A stretch of 64,000 bases of DNA, from NCBI GenBank assembly GCA_963837265.1, contig CAWIMQ010000001.1, forward strand, positions 310,001 through 374,000, given 5' to 3'. The DNA is from DATBLE01 sp963837265. Lineage in GTDB: Bacteria; Actinomycetota; Thermoleophilia; Gaiellales; Gaiellaceae. Shown piece after piece: positions 1 to 7,761 of the stretch. The notes beneath the pieces were generated by a model. That model was not told where the DNA came from. It was given only the letters and a program-made list of their open reading frames with translations, and did no database searches. A program made the translations under genes and the position numbers. Position 1 is the stretch's first letter. Each line of letters starts with the position of its first letter.

Positions 1-2
1 CG

Positions 3-194
3 CGCCGCCTGCTGCAGGCCCTCGTCGACAACTGCCTGGGCCGGGAGGAGGGTGACGGCGTCCTCGAGCACTGCTGCTACCGGCAGCCGCTCGGCCGCGG
101 GCTCGACTGCGCGACCGTCTGGGGCGACTTCTTCCTGCTCGACGCCCTGACTCACGCGGCCGCCCCGGGACGGCGGCTCGACCCGCTCGGATAG
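3..194 (+). CDS. C-terminal end of a glycoside hydrolase family 88-like protein (partial)
   Basis: The reading frame is open from the window edge to a TAG, so only the last 63 residues are seen. The stretch YRQPLGRGLDCATVWGDFF followed by LLDAL resembles the C-terminus of unsaturated glucuronyl/rhamnogalacturonyl hydrolases (GH88/GH105), where a Tyr-x-Lys/Arg segment is followed by an acidic-x-x-Ile/Val-Trp-Gly-Asp-Tyr/Phe motif close to the end of the alpha/alpha barrel. Such enzymes act on pectin- or glycosaminoglycan-derived oligosaccharides, which would fit the rhamnose genes further on. The catalytic Asp residues lie outside the window, so the family call rests on this one motif. Confidence 0.45.
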   Translation, partial: RRLLQALVDNCLGREEGDGVLEHCCYRQPLGRGLDCATVWGDFFLLDALTHAAAPGRRLDPLG

Positions 195-196
195 CA

Positions 197-221
197 CGAG
201 GGGGCCCCCGGGGCCCCCTCG
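197..221. terminator. hairpin between convergent genes
   Basis: An inverted repeat with arms CGAGGGGG and the matching CCCCCTCG encloses a C/G-rich loop, just after the stop codon of the first gene and before the 3' end of the convergent membrane-protein gene. There is no T-tract, so it is a possible bidirectional terminator of the kind common in high-G+C bacteria. Confidence 0.45.
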
Positions 222-235
222 GCAAGAGTCGTGCG

Positions 236-676
236 CTACGCCGCCGGGGGCGGCGAGGGCGTCCGGGCCATCGTCATCTCCTTCGGCGCGTCGCCCGACC
301 AGCGCAGCCAGCCGCCGCCTGCGATCACGATCGAGAGGATCAGCCCGACCCAGGCCGGCCAGTGTCGAGCCTCGTTGTCGACCAGGAACTTGATCACGGT
401 GAAGAGCAGGATGCCCGCGGCGAGCCCGGCGGAGATCATCGCCGCCTTCACGGGCAACTCGGGGAGCTTCACGCCCAGGATCTGCACGGCCTCCCAGGCG
501 ATCAGCACGATCGCGAGGATGCCGACGAGGGTGCCCCAGCCGTGCCAGCCCGAGCGGCCGCCGCAGATCGACGCGAAGCAGACCTGCTGCCAGTCGAAGA
601 AGAGGAAGATGAAGAGCAGGAGCCCCGCCCCGAGCAGCAACTGGGACGAGCGGCTCATCGCTTTCAGCTGATCCAT
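236..676 (-). CDS. small membrane protein with four predicted transmembrane segments
   Basis: A 146-residue protein with hydrophobic segments at about residues 12-27, 47-66, 78-99 and 107-125. The loop between the first two segments contains two cysteines (VCFASICGG) and a Trp/His/Gly-rich stretch. The C-terminal tail is short, proline- and alanine-rich and probably cytoplasmic. I do not recognise a named family with certainty. It is alone on its strand and convergent with the preceding hydrolase; the 3' end is shared with the hairpin at 197-221. ATG start with Lys/Ser-rich N-terminus. Function unknown. Confidence 0.7.
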   Translation of the reverse strand: MDQLKAMSRSSQLLLGAGLLLFIFLFFDWQQVCFASICGGRSGWHGWGTLVGILAIVLIAWEAVQILGVKLPELPVKAAMISAGLAAGILLFTVIKFLVDNEARHWPAWVGLILSIVIAGGGWLRWSGDAPKEMTMARTPSPPPAA

Positions 677-808
677 GCACGGCCTCCGATCACGTGGGAC
701 GGGTGTCTAGCTGGCAGAGACGATGACACAGGCTCAGGACGGCGGCAAGATGCGGATCCGCCCCACGGCGACCGGCCTCGTCCGCTCCACGCGCGTCCTG
801 CCCGTTCT

Positions 809-1867
809 CTACTGGGGCGGGCCGGCCACCGGTCGGATGGTCTCGGTATGCGAGGCCCCGAGCCGATCGGACCAGCGAATGCGGAGGGTGTCGCCGGGGG
901 AGGTGCGAAGGAGAGCGTTGACGAGCGACCTGGGCGAGGTCACCGACCGCCCGGCGAGAGCCGTGATCAGGTCGCCGGCGGCGAGGCCGGCCCTGTCGGC
1001 CGGCGAGCCGGAGAGGACGCCGGAGACGAGCGCGCCGTTCGTGGCCGCGCCTCCCGCACGCGTGGAGGAGCTCACCGAGATGCCCAGGAACGACGTCGGG
1101 CCGACGTGGACGGTCGCGGTCGAGCGGGCGCCCTGGATCAGCTTGACGATCGCCTTCGCACGGTTGATCGGGACGGCGAACCCGCCGCCGCCGCCTCCCC
1201 GGAAGGCATAGCGCGAGCTGGCGGCGGTGTCGATCCCGATCACACGCCCCGAGCCGTCGAGGAGAGGCCCGCCGGAGTCGCCCGGCTCGAGCGATGCGTC
1301 CGTCCTGATCAGGTCGGTCAGCCTGGCCGACCCGCCCTGGTCGTCGCCGACCGTGATCGAGTGGTGCAGCCCGGTGACGACGCCCGAGGTGACGGTCGGG
1401 GCGCCGCCTGTTCCGCCGGCGTTGCCGACCGCGGTCACCTGGTCGCCCAGCCGGACGCCGGCCGAGTTTCCGAGCGTCGCGGTCTCGAGGCCCGAGGCGC
1501 TCTTGAGCTGGAGCACCGCGACGTCGGCCGAGAGGTTGTAGCCGGTGACGGTCGCGGTGTAGGTGCGCCCGGTCGCCGGAACGACGACGCGTATCCGGGT
1601 CGCACCCCTGATCACGTGGTTGTTCGTCAGCACCTCGCCCGTGGCCGTGAGCACGATCCCGGTTCCGGCCGCGGCGCTCTGCTGGTAGCCGAGGTAGGTG
1701 TTCACGTCGACGACGCCCGCCGTCGGGTCGTTCGGGACGGAGGCGGCCCGCGCGCCGGCCCCCCGGCCGACGGCCAGCGCCCCGAAGAGCAGGAACGCCG
1801 CCGCGATCGCCGCGAACGCGACGAGAACGGCCTGCGTGCGGAGAACGGTGCGGTCTCCCCGAGACAC
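809..1867 (-). CDS. membrane-anchored HtrA/DegP-type serine protease with PDZ domain
   Basis: 352 residues. An N-terminal hydrophobic segment (about 13-34) acts as signal or anchor, placing the protease outside the membrane. The trypsin-like domain shows the full catalytic triad: His84 in TNNHV, Asp115 in LSADVAVL, and Ser198 in EPGDSGGPL. A Gly-rich loop precedes the FAVPI strand, and residues about 255-345 form a PDZ domain (SPADRAGLAAGDLITAL) that would bind C-terminal peptides. This arrangement matches the HtrA/DegP/PepD family of extracytoplasmic quality-control proteases. It appears monocistronic; a tract AGAAAACGCTTAACG lies upstream. High confidence in family, unknown substrate. Confidence 0.9.
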   Translation of the reverse strand: MSRGDRTVLRTQAVLVAFAAIAAAFLLFGALAVGRGAGARAASVPNDPTAGVVDVNTYLGYQQSAAAGTGIVLTATGEVLTNNHVIRGATRIRVVVPATGRTYTATVTGYNLSADVAVLQLKSASGLETATLGNSAGVRLGDQVTAVGNAGGTGGAPTVTSGVVTGLHHSITVGDDQGGSARLTDLIRTDASLEPGDSGGPLLDGSGRVIGIDTAASSRYAFRGGGGGGFAVPINRAKAIVKLIQGARSTATVHVGPTSFLGISVSSSTRAGGAATNGALVSGVLSGSPADRAGLAAGDLITALAGRSVTSPRSLVNALLRTSPGDTLRIRWSDRLGASHTETIRPVAGPPQ

Positions 1868-1940
1868 GCAGACAGTATTCCTGCCGGTGCTGAGAAAACG
1901 CTTAACGGCGTGTGAAGGCTCGATGAGCGGCCGGGACCGG

Positions 1941-2570
1941 CTAGCCCGACGCCGCCTGCGAGACCAGCTCGGCGGCCCTGTCCACCGCCAGGACGTCGGT
2001 GTTGACGACGAGGTCGTAGTGCGTCGGCAGCTCGTCCTCCACGTCGTAGAAGCGCCTGAGGTAGTCGCGCCGATCCGCGTCGGCGTCCTTCACGGCGCGC
2101 GCGGCGCGCGCCTCGTCGAGCCCGTCCGACTGCGCGATCCGTCGCGCCCTGGTCCCGGGTGACGCGGTGGCGAGGACCCGGAGCGTCTCGGGCCCGCGCG
2201 GCAGGGCATGCGACGCGGCGTGCGCGACGATCACCACGTTCCCCTGCGCGGCCGTCTGCTCGATCGCCTCGCGAATGAAGAGGCGAATGTCCTCCCCGCT
2301 CAAGTCGTCGCCGGCAAGAAGCGGGGCTGCGCCCCCCAGCGCCCACGCCCCGCTGCCGGCCTCGGCCAACCCCTGGAGGACGCGACCGGCCAGGGACCGG
2401 CGCCGTTCCTCGTCCGACACCGTTCCGGCGTCGATCCCCGCCTTCACCGCCGCCCTGGAGATGATCTCCTCGTCGACGTAGAGGAAGCCGAGACGCTCGG
2501 CGACGAGCCGGCCGAGCTCTTCCCCTCCCGCGCCCCTGGCACGCGAGATGCACACGACTCTGCACGGCAT
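1941..2570 (-). CDS. cytidylate kinase-like family protein
   Basis: About 209 residues from the ATG chosen here (MPCRVVCISR); an in-frame TTG twelve codons earlier would give 221. The N-terminus VVCISRARGAGGEELG is the altered P-loop typical of the cytidylate kinase-like family (CMK2, PF13189), followed by VAERLGFLYVDEEIISRAA, where canonical Cmk has the NMP-binding region. A LID-like basic stretch (GTRARRIAQSDG and RRDYLRRFYDVE) follows, then the typical ending YDLVVNTDVLAVDRAAELV. Members probably phosphorylate a nucleoside monophosphate or a related small molecule, but few have been characterised. It stands alone, head-to-head with the secreted protein gene at 2788. Confidence 0.8.
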   Translation of the reverse strand: MPCRVVCISRARGAGGEELGRLVAERLGFLYVDEEIISRAAVKAGIDAGTVSDEERRRSLAGRVLQGLAEAGSGAWALGGAAPLLAGDDLSGEDIRLFIREAIEQTAAQGNVVIVAHAASHALPRGPETLRVLATASPGTRARRIAQSDGLDEARAARAVKDADADRRDYLRRFYDVEDELPTHYDLVVNTDVLAVDRAAELVSQAASG

Positions 2571-2787
2571 CGCGCCGACGCTAGAACCCGGCGGCGCCCG
2601 AGTCAAGAGCGCAACCGGAACCCGGGCACGATCGGCGCGAGAGACCCGAACGGTAAAGGTTCGTCAAAGGTCGAGCGGAGACCGCAAGGATCGGAGCCGG
2701 TTCGCACTCTCCCCGGTCAGACCCTGTCGAGAGTTCGAACGATCGACGGCGGCGCCCAGTGCCGTCGCGACGCGGAAGGAGGCTCTC

Positions 2788-3438
2788 ATGAAGCGTAGAC
2801 ACGCCCTCGTCGTCTCTCTGGCGGTGGCCGCCGCGGCAGTCGCCGGCCTGGTCGCCGCTTCCAGGACCGCCGCCCTGGGGGCGAAGTCGGCGACCACGAA
2901 CCGTGTCCCGAACTCGGTGATCGTGAAGCACCGGCGGGCCCTCGACCGCTGGGAAGCGTCGCTTCGCAAGGCCCGGGCGGCCAAGCCGCCGAAGCTGCCC
3001 AGAGTTCCGCATTTCCCGAAGGTCCAGATCCCGACGGTGCCCACCTTCGCCGTCCCCGTGGTCGCCCAGCCGGTCGTCGCGGTGAGGCCCGTCGCGCAGC
3101 CGAGCGCCGCGCGGCGGCCCGCCGCGGCCGAGAAGCCGAGCCGCCCGGTGGAGCGGCCGAAGCCGAAGCCGGAGTCGAAGCCGGCCGTGATCGCGCTGCC
3201 TGTTGCCAGGCACGCTCCCGCGCCGACCCTGCAGTCCCCCGAGCCCCCTCAGCCCCCGGAGGCGGCGCCGCCCCCCGAGACGACGTCGGCCCCGCCCGCT
3301 CCGACTCCCGAGCAGTCGGCCGATACCGGTGACGGCACCGGCCAGCAGCCGCCTCACGAGGAGGAGGACGACGACGGCGGCCACCACAACGGCGGCGGCG
3401 GAGGCGGCTACGGCGGTGGAGGCGGCGGAGATGACTAG
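2788..3438 (+). CDS. secreted proline-rich protein with acidic/His/Gly tail
   Basis: 216 residues starting at an ATG 5 bases after AAGGAGG. Residues 1-32 form a Sec signal (MKRRHALVV, then an Ala/Val core). The mature part is low complexity: Lys/Pro/Ala-rich repeats, a proline-rich middle (residues about 100-185), then EEEDDDGGHHNGG and a Gly/Tyr tail ending in DD. The acid/His cluster could bind metal ions, but that is a guess. It is the first gene of a run that continues into an anchored proline-rich protein, ApbE, a ferric-reductase-like protein and ferredoxin. No FMN-attachment motif (Asp-x-x-Ser/Thr-Gly-Ala-Thr/Ser) was found in it. Function unknown. Confidence 0.75.
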   Translation: MKRRHALVVSLAVAAAAVAGLVAASRTAALGAKSATTNRVPNSVIVKHRRALDRWEASLRKARAAKPPKLPRVPHFPKVQIPTVPTFAVPVVAQPVVAVRPVAQPSAARRPAAAEKPSRPVERPKPKPESKPAVIALPVARHAPAPTLQSPEPPQPPEAAPPPETTSAPPAPTPEQSADTGDGTGQQPPHEEEDDDGGHHNGGGGGGYGGGGGGDD

Positions 3439-3468
3439 GCCCGCACCGTCCGTGGGGGACGAGCCGAG

Positions 3469-4188
3469 ATGAAGAGCCATGTCGCCCGCCTGTACAGCCT
3501 CGCCGTCGCGCTCCTGATCTTCTTCGTGATCTGGGCGGTGGTCGCCGCCCATCCCTGGATCGCGAAGGCGAAGCAGAACCCCGACCCGCGGCTCGCCGGG
3601 CTGACCGCACGTGAGCATCGCCTCAAGCACGAGGCAATCGTCGTCCGGCACGTCGTGAAACGCCGCTGGCAGCGCTACGAGGCGCAGTACCAGAAGCGGC
3701 AGACCCAGATCAGGGCAGCCCGAGCCCACTACCGGGCGCAGCTCGCCAAGGCGCGCCAGGCGCAGGCTCGTGTCGAGGCGGCCCGCGCCGCGGCGGCCCG
3801 GCGGCAGCCGCGGCGGCGCAGCCGCAGCGGCAGCGACGAGGCTGCCCGGCAGCTCGCGTCGCAGACCGCTCCCCAGCAGAGCACCGCGCGGCAACCGTCG
3901 GCGGCTCCGACGCCGACGCCGACGACGACGACCACGAGGAGCACGCCGGCCGCCGCCACGCCTGCGGCGGCGGCGCCGGCGGCACCGGTACGGGCCGCGC
4001 CCCGGCCTGCGGCTACGCCGGCTCCCGTTCCGGCACCGGCTCCCGCCCCCGAGGCGGCCCCGCCTTCACCCCCACCGCCTCCGCCTCCGCCTCCTCCTCC
4101 ACCTCCGCCGCCGCCCCCGCCCCCTCCGCCCCCTCCCCCGGTGAGCCACGGGTCGGGTGGCGGCGGCGGCAAGTCCAAGAGCTCGTGA
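3469..4188 (+). CDS. membrane-anchored coiled-coil protein with 24-residue polyproline tract
   Basis: 239 residues. Segment 9-27 is a single transmembrane helix; residues about 45-115 are charged, Ala/Gln/Arg-rich and probably coiled coil; the rest is Ala/Pro/Thr linker ending in 24 consecutive prolines (codons at 4069-4140) and a Gly/Lys/Ser tail. The tail may span peptidoglycan. The stop codon overlaps the GTG of apbE (GTGA), so the two are translationally coupled. A polyproline run this long needs elongation factor P for normal translation. Codons within the run are varied (CCG, CCT, CCC, CCA), which argues for selection on the protein rather than simple DNA slippage. Function unknown. Confidence 0.75.
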   Translation: MKSHVARLYSLAVALLIFFVIWAVVAAHPWIAKAKQNPDPRLAGLTAREHRLKHEAIVVRHVVKRRWQRYEAQYQKRQTQIRAARAHYRAQLAKARQAQARVEAARAAAARRQPRRRSRSGSDEAARQLASQTAPQQSTARQPSAAPTPTPTTTTTRSTPAAATPAAAAPAAPVRAAPRPAATPAPVPAPAPAPEAAPPSPPPPPPPPPPPPPPPPPPPPPPPPVSHGSGGGGGKSKSS

Positions 4189-5081
4189 TCGAGCACAGCT
4201 TCGAGTCGATGGGAACGACGGTCGAGTGCTTCCTCGAAGCCGAGCCGTCTCCCGAAGCGTGGGCCGCGATCTGGGCGGTGGAAGCGGAGTTCCACCGCCT
4301 GGACGGGCTGCTCTCCCGCTTCCGGCCCGACTCGGAGCTCTCGGAGCTGAACGCGCGCGGCGCTCTCGTCGTCGGCCCGGACCTCCTCCGCGTGACGGAG
4401 GCCGCGCTCGTCGCCCGCGAGCGGACGGGGGGCAGGTTCGATCCGACCGTGCTCGACGCCGTGGTCGCGGCCGGGTACGACCGGACGTTCAGCGAAGTCC
4501 CTTCCGACGGGGCCGGCCCGGGCGGGGCCGGCCCCGTCCAGACGCTCGTGCGCTGCGGCGGCCGGGTGAGCGTCGACCGGCGCCTCAGCCTGGTCGAGCT
4601 CGAGCCCGGCGTCCACCTCGACTTCGGCGGGATCGCCAAGGGGGACGCGGTCGACCGCGCATGCTCGATCCTCGGCACTGCCGGCCCGTGTCTCGTCAGC
4701 TCGGGCGGGGACCTCGCGATTCGCGGGGTGCCGCACGCGGGGACCTGGCCGGTCGACGTCGACACCGCCGACGAGACGGTCAACTTCGCCCTGACGACCG
4801 GAGCGGTCGCGACCTCGGGCCGCGACCGCAGGCGCTGGCGGCGCTCCGGTCGAGAGCTGCACCATCTGATCGACCCCTCCACGGGCCGGCCTGCGGAGAC
4901 GGGCCTCCTCCGGGTCACGGTCGTGACCGCGACCGCGGTCGAGGGGGAGATCATGGCGAAGACCCTCTTCCTGGCGGGCGAGGACCACGCCGTTCGCGAG
5001 GCGAACGAGCTCGGCGTCCCCGCGCTCCTCGTCACGCAGGACGGGCGCACGCTCTGGGCCGGAGGGCTCGAGCTCCGATGA
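4185..5081 (+). CDS. apbE: FAD:protein FMN transferase (ApbE family)
   Basis: 298 residues. ApbE proteins split FAD and attach FMN to a Thr/Ser of extracytoplasmic redox proteins. Family motifs are in order: ESMGTTVEC at the N-terminus, SRFRPDSELSELN, FDPTVLDAV, LDFGGIAKGDAVDRA, SSGGDLAIRG, and HHLIDPSTGRPA. The Mg-binding segment near the end reads AVEGEIMAKTLF where many members have an Asp, a conservative Glu change. No signal peptide is visible. The GTG start overlaps the upstream stop, and the TGA overlaps the next ATG, so it sits in the middle of a coupled operon with a ferric-reductase-like membrane protein, as in known flavinylation-based electron-transfer loci. The flavinylation target itself is not evident here. 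Confidence 0.92.
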   Translation: MIEHSFESMGTTVECFLEAEPSPEAWAAIWAVEAEFHRLDGLLSRFRPDSELSELNARGALVVGPDLLRVTEAALVARERTGGRFDPTVLDAVVAAGYDRTFSEVPSDGAGPGGAGPVQTLVRCGGRVSVDRRLSLVELEPGVHLDFGGIAKGDAVDRACSILGTAGPCLVSSGGDLAIRGVPHAGTWPVDVDTADETVNFALTTGAVATSGRDRRRWRRSGRELHHLIDPSTGRPAETGLLRVTVVTATAVEGEIMAKTLFLAGEDHAVREANELGVPALLVTQDGRTLWAGGLELR

Positions 5082-5644
5082 AGAACGACCCGACCTTCTG
5101 GATCCTGGCCCGCGCGAGCGGCCTGACCGCCTACGCGCTCCTGAGCGGCTCGGTGCTCGCGGGCCTCACGGTCAAGTCGAGGCCGCTCGGGCCGCGCGTC
5201 CGGGCTGCGGCGGTTACCGACCTGCACCGGTTCGTGTCGATGCTGTCGCTGGGGGCGGTCGCGGTTCACGGGCTGACGCTGACGCTCGACAAGACCGTTC
5301 CGTTGCCGCTCGCCGGGCTGTTCGTGCCCGGCCTGAGCTCGTACCGCCCGCTCGCCACGGGCGTCGGCGTGATCGCGGCCGAGCTGATGCTCGTGATCTA
5401 CGTCTCGTTCTCGCTCCGTCGGCGAATCGGCGTGCGGAACTGGCGGAGGCTTCACTACGTGACCTTCGCGGTGTTCGGCGGGGCGACCGTCCACGGGCTC
5501 GCCGCCGGCTCGGATCAGTGGACGTTCGGGCTCTACGCGGGCTCTCTCGCGACCGTCGCCTCGCTGACGACGTGGAGGGTGATCACGAAGGGGGGAAGCA
5601 CCAATGCCCGGCTACCGCATCGAGATCGACCGGTCACTCTGTAG
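5078..5644 (+). CDS. ferric reductase-like transmembrane haem protein
   Basis: 188 residues with five or six hydrophobic segments and histidines placed as in the ferric reductase/MsrQ transmembrane domain: DLHRFV and AVHGL in the second and third helices, LHYVTF and VHGLAAG later. These would ligate haem b and carry electrons across the membrane. The ATG overlaps the apbE stop codon (ATGA). Its last 14 codons overlap the ferredoxin gene in another frame. Context (ApbE before, ferredoxin and a ferredoxin-reductase remnant after) suggests transfer of electrons from cytoplasmic NAD(P)H/ferredoxin to a flavinylated or haem partner outside. No nucleotide-binding domain is fused to it. Confidence 0.82.
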   Translation: MKNDPTFWILARASGLTAYALLSGSVLAGLTVKSRPLGPRVRAAAVTDLHRFVSMLSLGAVAVHGLTLTLDKTVPLPLAGLFVPGLSSYRPLATGVGVIAAELMLVIYVSFSLRRRIGVRNWRRLHYVTFAVFGGATVHGLAAGSDQWTFGLYAGSLATVASLTTWRVITKGGSTNARLPHRDRPVTL

Positions 5645-5816
5645 CGGCTTCGGCTCCTGCGTGGAGACGGCACCCGGGACGTTCGTGCTCGCCGGTGACG
5701 GAATCGCGGCCGTCCGCGACGGGGCCGCCGACGAGCTCGCCCTCGAAGCCGCTCGGGGCTGCCCGATGGGGGCGATCGCCGCATTCGATTCCGAGACCGG
5801 AGAGCAGGTTGCATGA
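5604..5816 (+). CDS. small ferredoxin, probably [3Fe-4S] type
   Basis: 70 residues, ATG start. Cysteines at 13, 19 and 53 in the pattern Cys-x5-Cys ... Cys-Pro (LCSGFGSC and GCPMGAI) are those of actinobacterial ferredoxins with one [3Fe-4S] cluster that serve cytochrome P450 or Rieske systems; the fourth ligand position is Gly16/Ser, not Cys. The gene starts inside the 3' end of the membrane-protein gene, and its TGA overlaps the ATG of the ferredoxin-reductase remnant (ATGA). Its original reductase partner is broken in this genome, so its electron donor is now uncertain. Confidence 0.9.
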   Translation: MPGYRIEIDRSLCSGFGSCVETAPGTFVLAGDGIAAVRDGAADELALEAARGCPMGAIAAFDSETGEQVA

Positions 5817-6255
5817 GAGTCGTGATCGTCGGCGCCGGGCTCGCGGGCGCCCGTTGCGCGGAGAGGCTTCGCGCCGAGGGATTCGACGGCAGGATCACGC
5901 TCGTCGGGGAGGAGCCGTTCGCGCCGTACGAGCGGCCGGCCCTGTCGAAGGAGCTCCTGGACGGCCCCGGCAGGGCAGGGAGCGGTCGTCGCTCGGGCCG
6001 TGCTCGGCGTGGAGCGCCCCCACGAGGACGTCCCGTACTTCTGGGTCCGACCAGCTCGGGCTCCGGCTCCAGCACGTCGGCGACGCACGAAGGGCCATGT
6101 CCGTCGAACTGGAGGGACATTTCGAGTCGCTCCGGGCCAGCTACCTCGACCGGGGCGGCCGGCTGGTCGCGGCGCTGCTCGTCAACCGGCGCCAGGAGAT
6201 CGCCGGGCTCCGCCGAGAGCTGGCCTCGTCGGCGTCTCGGCGCGCCGCCGCCTGA
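5813..6255 (+). pseudogene. ferredoxin reductase remnant (ends kept, middle deleted, frameshifted)
   Basis: The first about 52 codons give an intact FAD-binding N-terminus (MRVVIVGAGLAGARCAE, then PFAPYERPALSKELL), the hallmark of FAD-dependent ferredoxin-NAD(P) reductases of the rubredoxin reductase type. About 15 bases later a second frame gives VLGVERPHEDVPYFW, and after one extra G (6043-6045) a third frame gives SDQLGLRLQHVG and later LVAALLVNRRQEIAGLRREL, the family's C-terminal domain. Family members are about 400 residues; here only about 145 codons remain, so some 250 central residues, including the NAD-binding domain, are missing. The gene cannot make a functional reductase. Confidence 0.85.
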
Positions 6256-6258
6256 GCG

Positions 6259-7761
6259 TCAGTCCCCGCCCTCGGAGCTCGACCAGTCGCCGTGGTGTCC
6301 GGTGTGACCGTCGCCGCCGCTGTCCCCACTGCCGGTGCCGTCCGAGCTCGTCGAATCGTCTGACTGGGAGGCGGTGTCTTCGGAGGACGCCGTGTCTCCC
6401 GAGGACTCGCCGTCTCCGGAGGACTCCGAGCAGGAGCCCCACCCCGTGTCGGAGCTCGCGCCCTCGTCGCCGGAGCCGTCGGAGGACGAATCGCCGTGCC
6501 CCGTCTCGGAGCCGGACTCCCGGGCCCGAGTGTGCTGGAGGTCGCGGTAGACCGCGTCACGGCTGTCGCCGGCAGAGGCGTCGCGACCGGTGTGCTCGCC
6601 ATCGTCGGCCGGAGCGCTGCCGGGCGCCGAGGTGCCGGCGCTCGTCGGGGGGGCCGGGTCGACCGGCTCCGGCTGCGCGACGGGCGCGCCCGACGGGGCA
6701 GCTTCGGCGGGCTCGCCTCGGCTCGAGCCGCCGAGAGAGACCGGGGCAGGCGCCGCCCTCGGGAGCCTGCGCGCGACCGGCTGCCCGGAGGCGAGCACCC
6801 GGACTGTCCGGCCGGAGGCCGCGCCACGCGTCGGCACGGTCTCGACGGTCGCGGTTTCGACGGTCGCGGTTTCGACGCTCGCGGTCTTGACGGCCACGGC
6901 CTTGACGCCCGCGGCCTTCGGATGCTTCGGCCGCGCCGGCGCTCGTAGCTCCACGGCAGCGACGTCGAGCCGGCCCGGTTGGGCGAGGATCGCCGCCGCC
7001 GGCGCGGGCCCCGGATGTCGACGGGCGGGGTAGTCCTGCTCCACGACGGCGACCGCTCCCCCCGCGGCGACGATCGCCGCAGCGCCCGCGGCGACCTTGG
7101 CGACGGCCGGTGCGGCGGCGATCCTGCCGATACCGCCGGCCCCGGACAGGTCGGGCGCATTGCTGACCGCCCGCCTGAGCGCCAGGCGGATCGCGGCCAG
7201 AGGGGCGAAGCTGGCCACGAGCCCGTAGGCGGGCTGGAGCCTGACCCGCAGCGCCTGACGGGCGCGGAAGAGCAGCGACTCGACCGCGGGCTCCGAGACC
7301 GCCAGCGCCGTGGCGAGCTCCGAGTACGAGAGCCCGGAGAACTCGCGCAGGAGCAGGGCCTCCTTCTGCTTGTCGGGCAGCTCGCCGATCGCCCGCCACA
7401 GCTCCCCGAGGTCGGCACGCGAGGCCGCGGCCACGACCGGATCCGGCACGTCACCGTCGGCCTCGATCGAGGGAAGCGGCTCGCGCATGCGGCGCTGGAT
7501 CCGGCCCCAGCACTCGTTGCGCGCGATCGTCGCCAACCAGGCGGCCGGATGCCGGGGCTCCGTCCCGCCGAGCAGGCTGCGATAGGCGGAGAGGAAGGTC
7601 TGCTGCGCCGCGTCCTCGGCCTCCTGGCGATCGCGCAGGAGGACCCGGCAGAGCCCGAGGACGGTCGCACGGTGGCGCGCGAAGAGCTCGGCCAGGCACG
7701 CGCCGGCAGCCGCGCGGTCGAGAGAGTTGGCGGCGCGGGCAGGCGCGCCCGAGCTCTTCAC
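6259..7761 (-). CDS. ECF-type sigma factor with membrane segment and Ser/Asp-rich tail
   Basis: About 500 residues from the GTG chosen here. Region 2 (about 22-87: LFARHRATVLGLCRVLLRD, AEDAAQQTFLSAYRSL) and region 4 (about 121-172: LPDKQKEALLLREFSGLSY, then ALAVSEPAVESLLFRARQALR) are clear sigma-70 family domains. Then follows a hydrophobic segment (about 217-239), a Pro/Ala linker with repeated VETATVET units, and a long Ser/Asp/Gly/Glu-rich tail that would lie outside the cell. Fusion to a membrane anchor suggests a sigma factor held at the membrane until release. The chosen GTG overlaps the stop of a 26-codon leader (GTGA); an upstream in-frame GTG at 7860 has no ribosome-binding site. The 3' end lies 3 bases from the ferredoxin reductase remnant, convergent. 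Confidence 0.85.
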   Translation of the reverse strand: MKSSGAPARAANSLDRAAAGACLAELFARHRATVLGLCRVLLRDRQEAEDAAQQTFLSAYRSLLGGTEPRHPAAWLATIARNECWGRIQRRMREPLPSIEADGDVPDPVVAAASRADLGELWRAIGELPDKQKEALLLREFSGLSYSELATALAVSEPAVESLLFRARQALRVRLQPAYGLVASFAPLAAIRLALRRAVSNAPDLSGAGGIGRIAAAPAVAKVAAGAAAIVAAGGAVAVVEQDYPARRHPGPAPAAAILAQPGRLDVAAVELRAPARPKHPKAAGVKAVAVKTASVETATVETATVETVPTRGAASGRTVRVLASGQPVARRLPRAAPAPVSLGGSSRGEPAEAAPSGAPVAQPEPVDPAPPTSAGTSAPGSAPADDGEHTGRDASAGDSRDAVYRDLQHTRARESGSETGHGDSSSDGSGDEGASSDTGWGSCSESSGDGESSGDTASSEDTASQSDDSTSSDGTGSGDSGGDGHTGHHGDWSSSEGGD

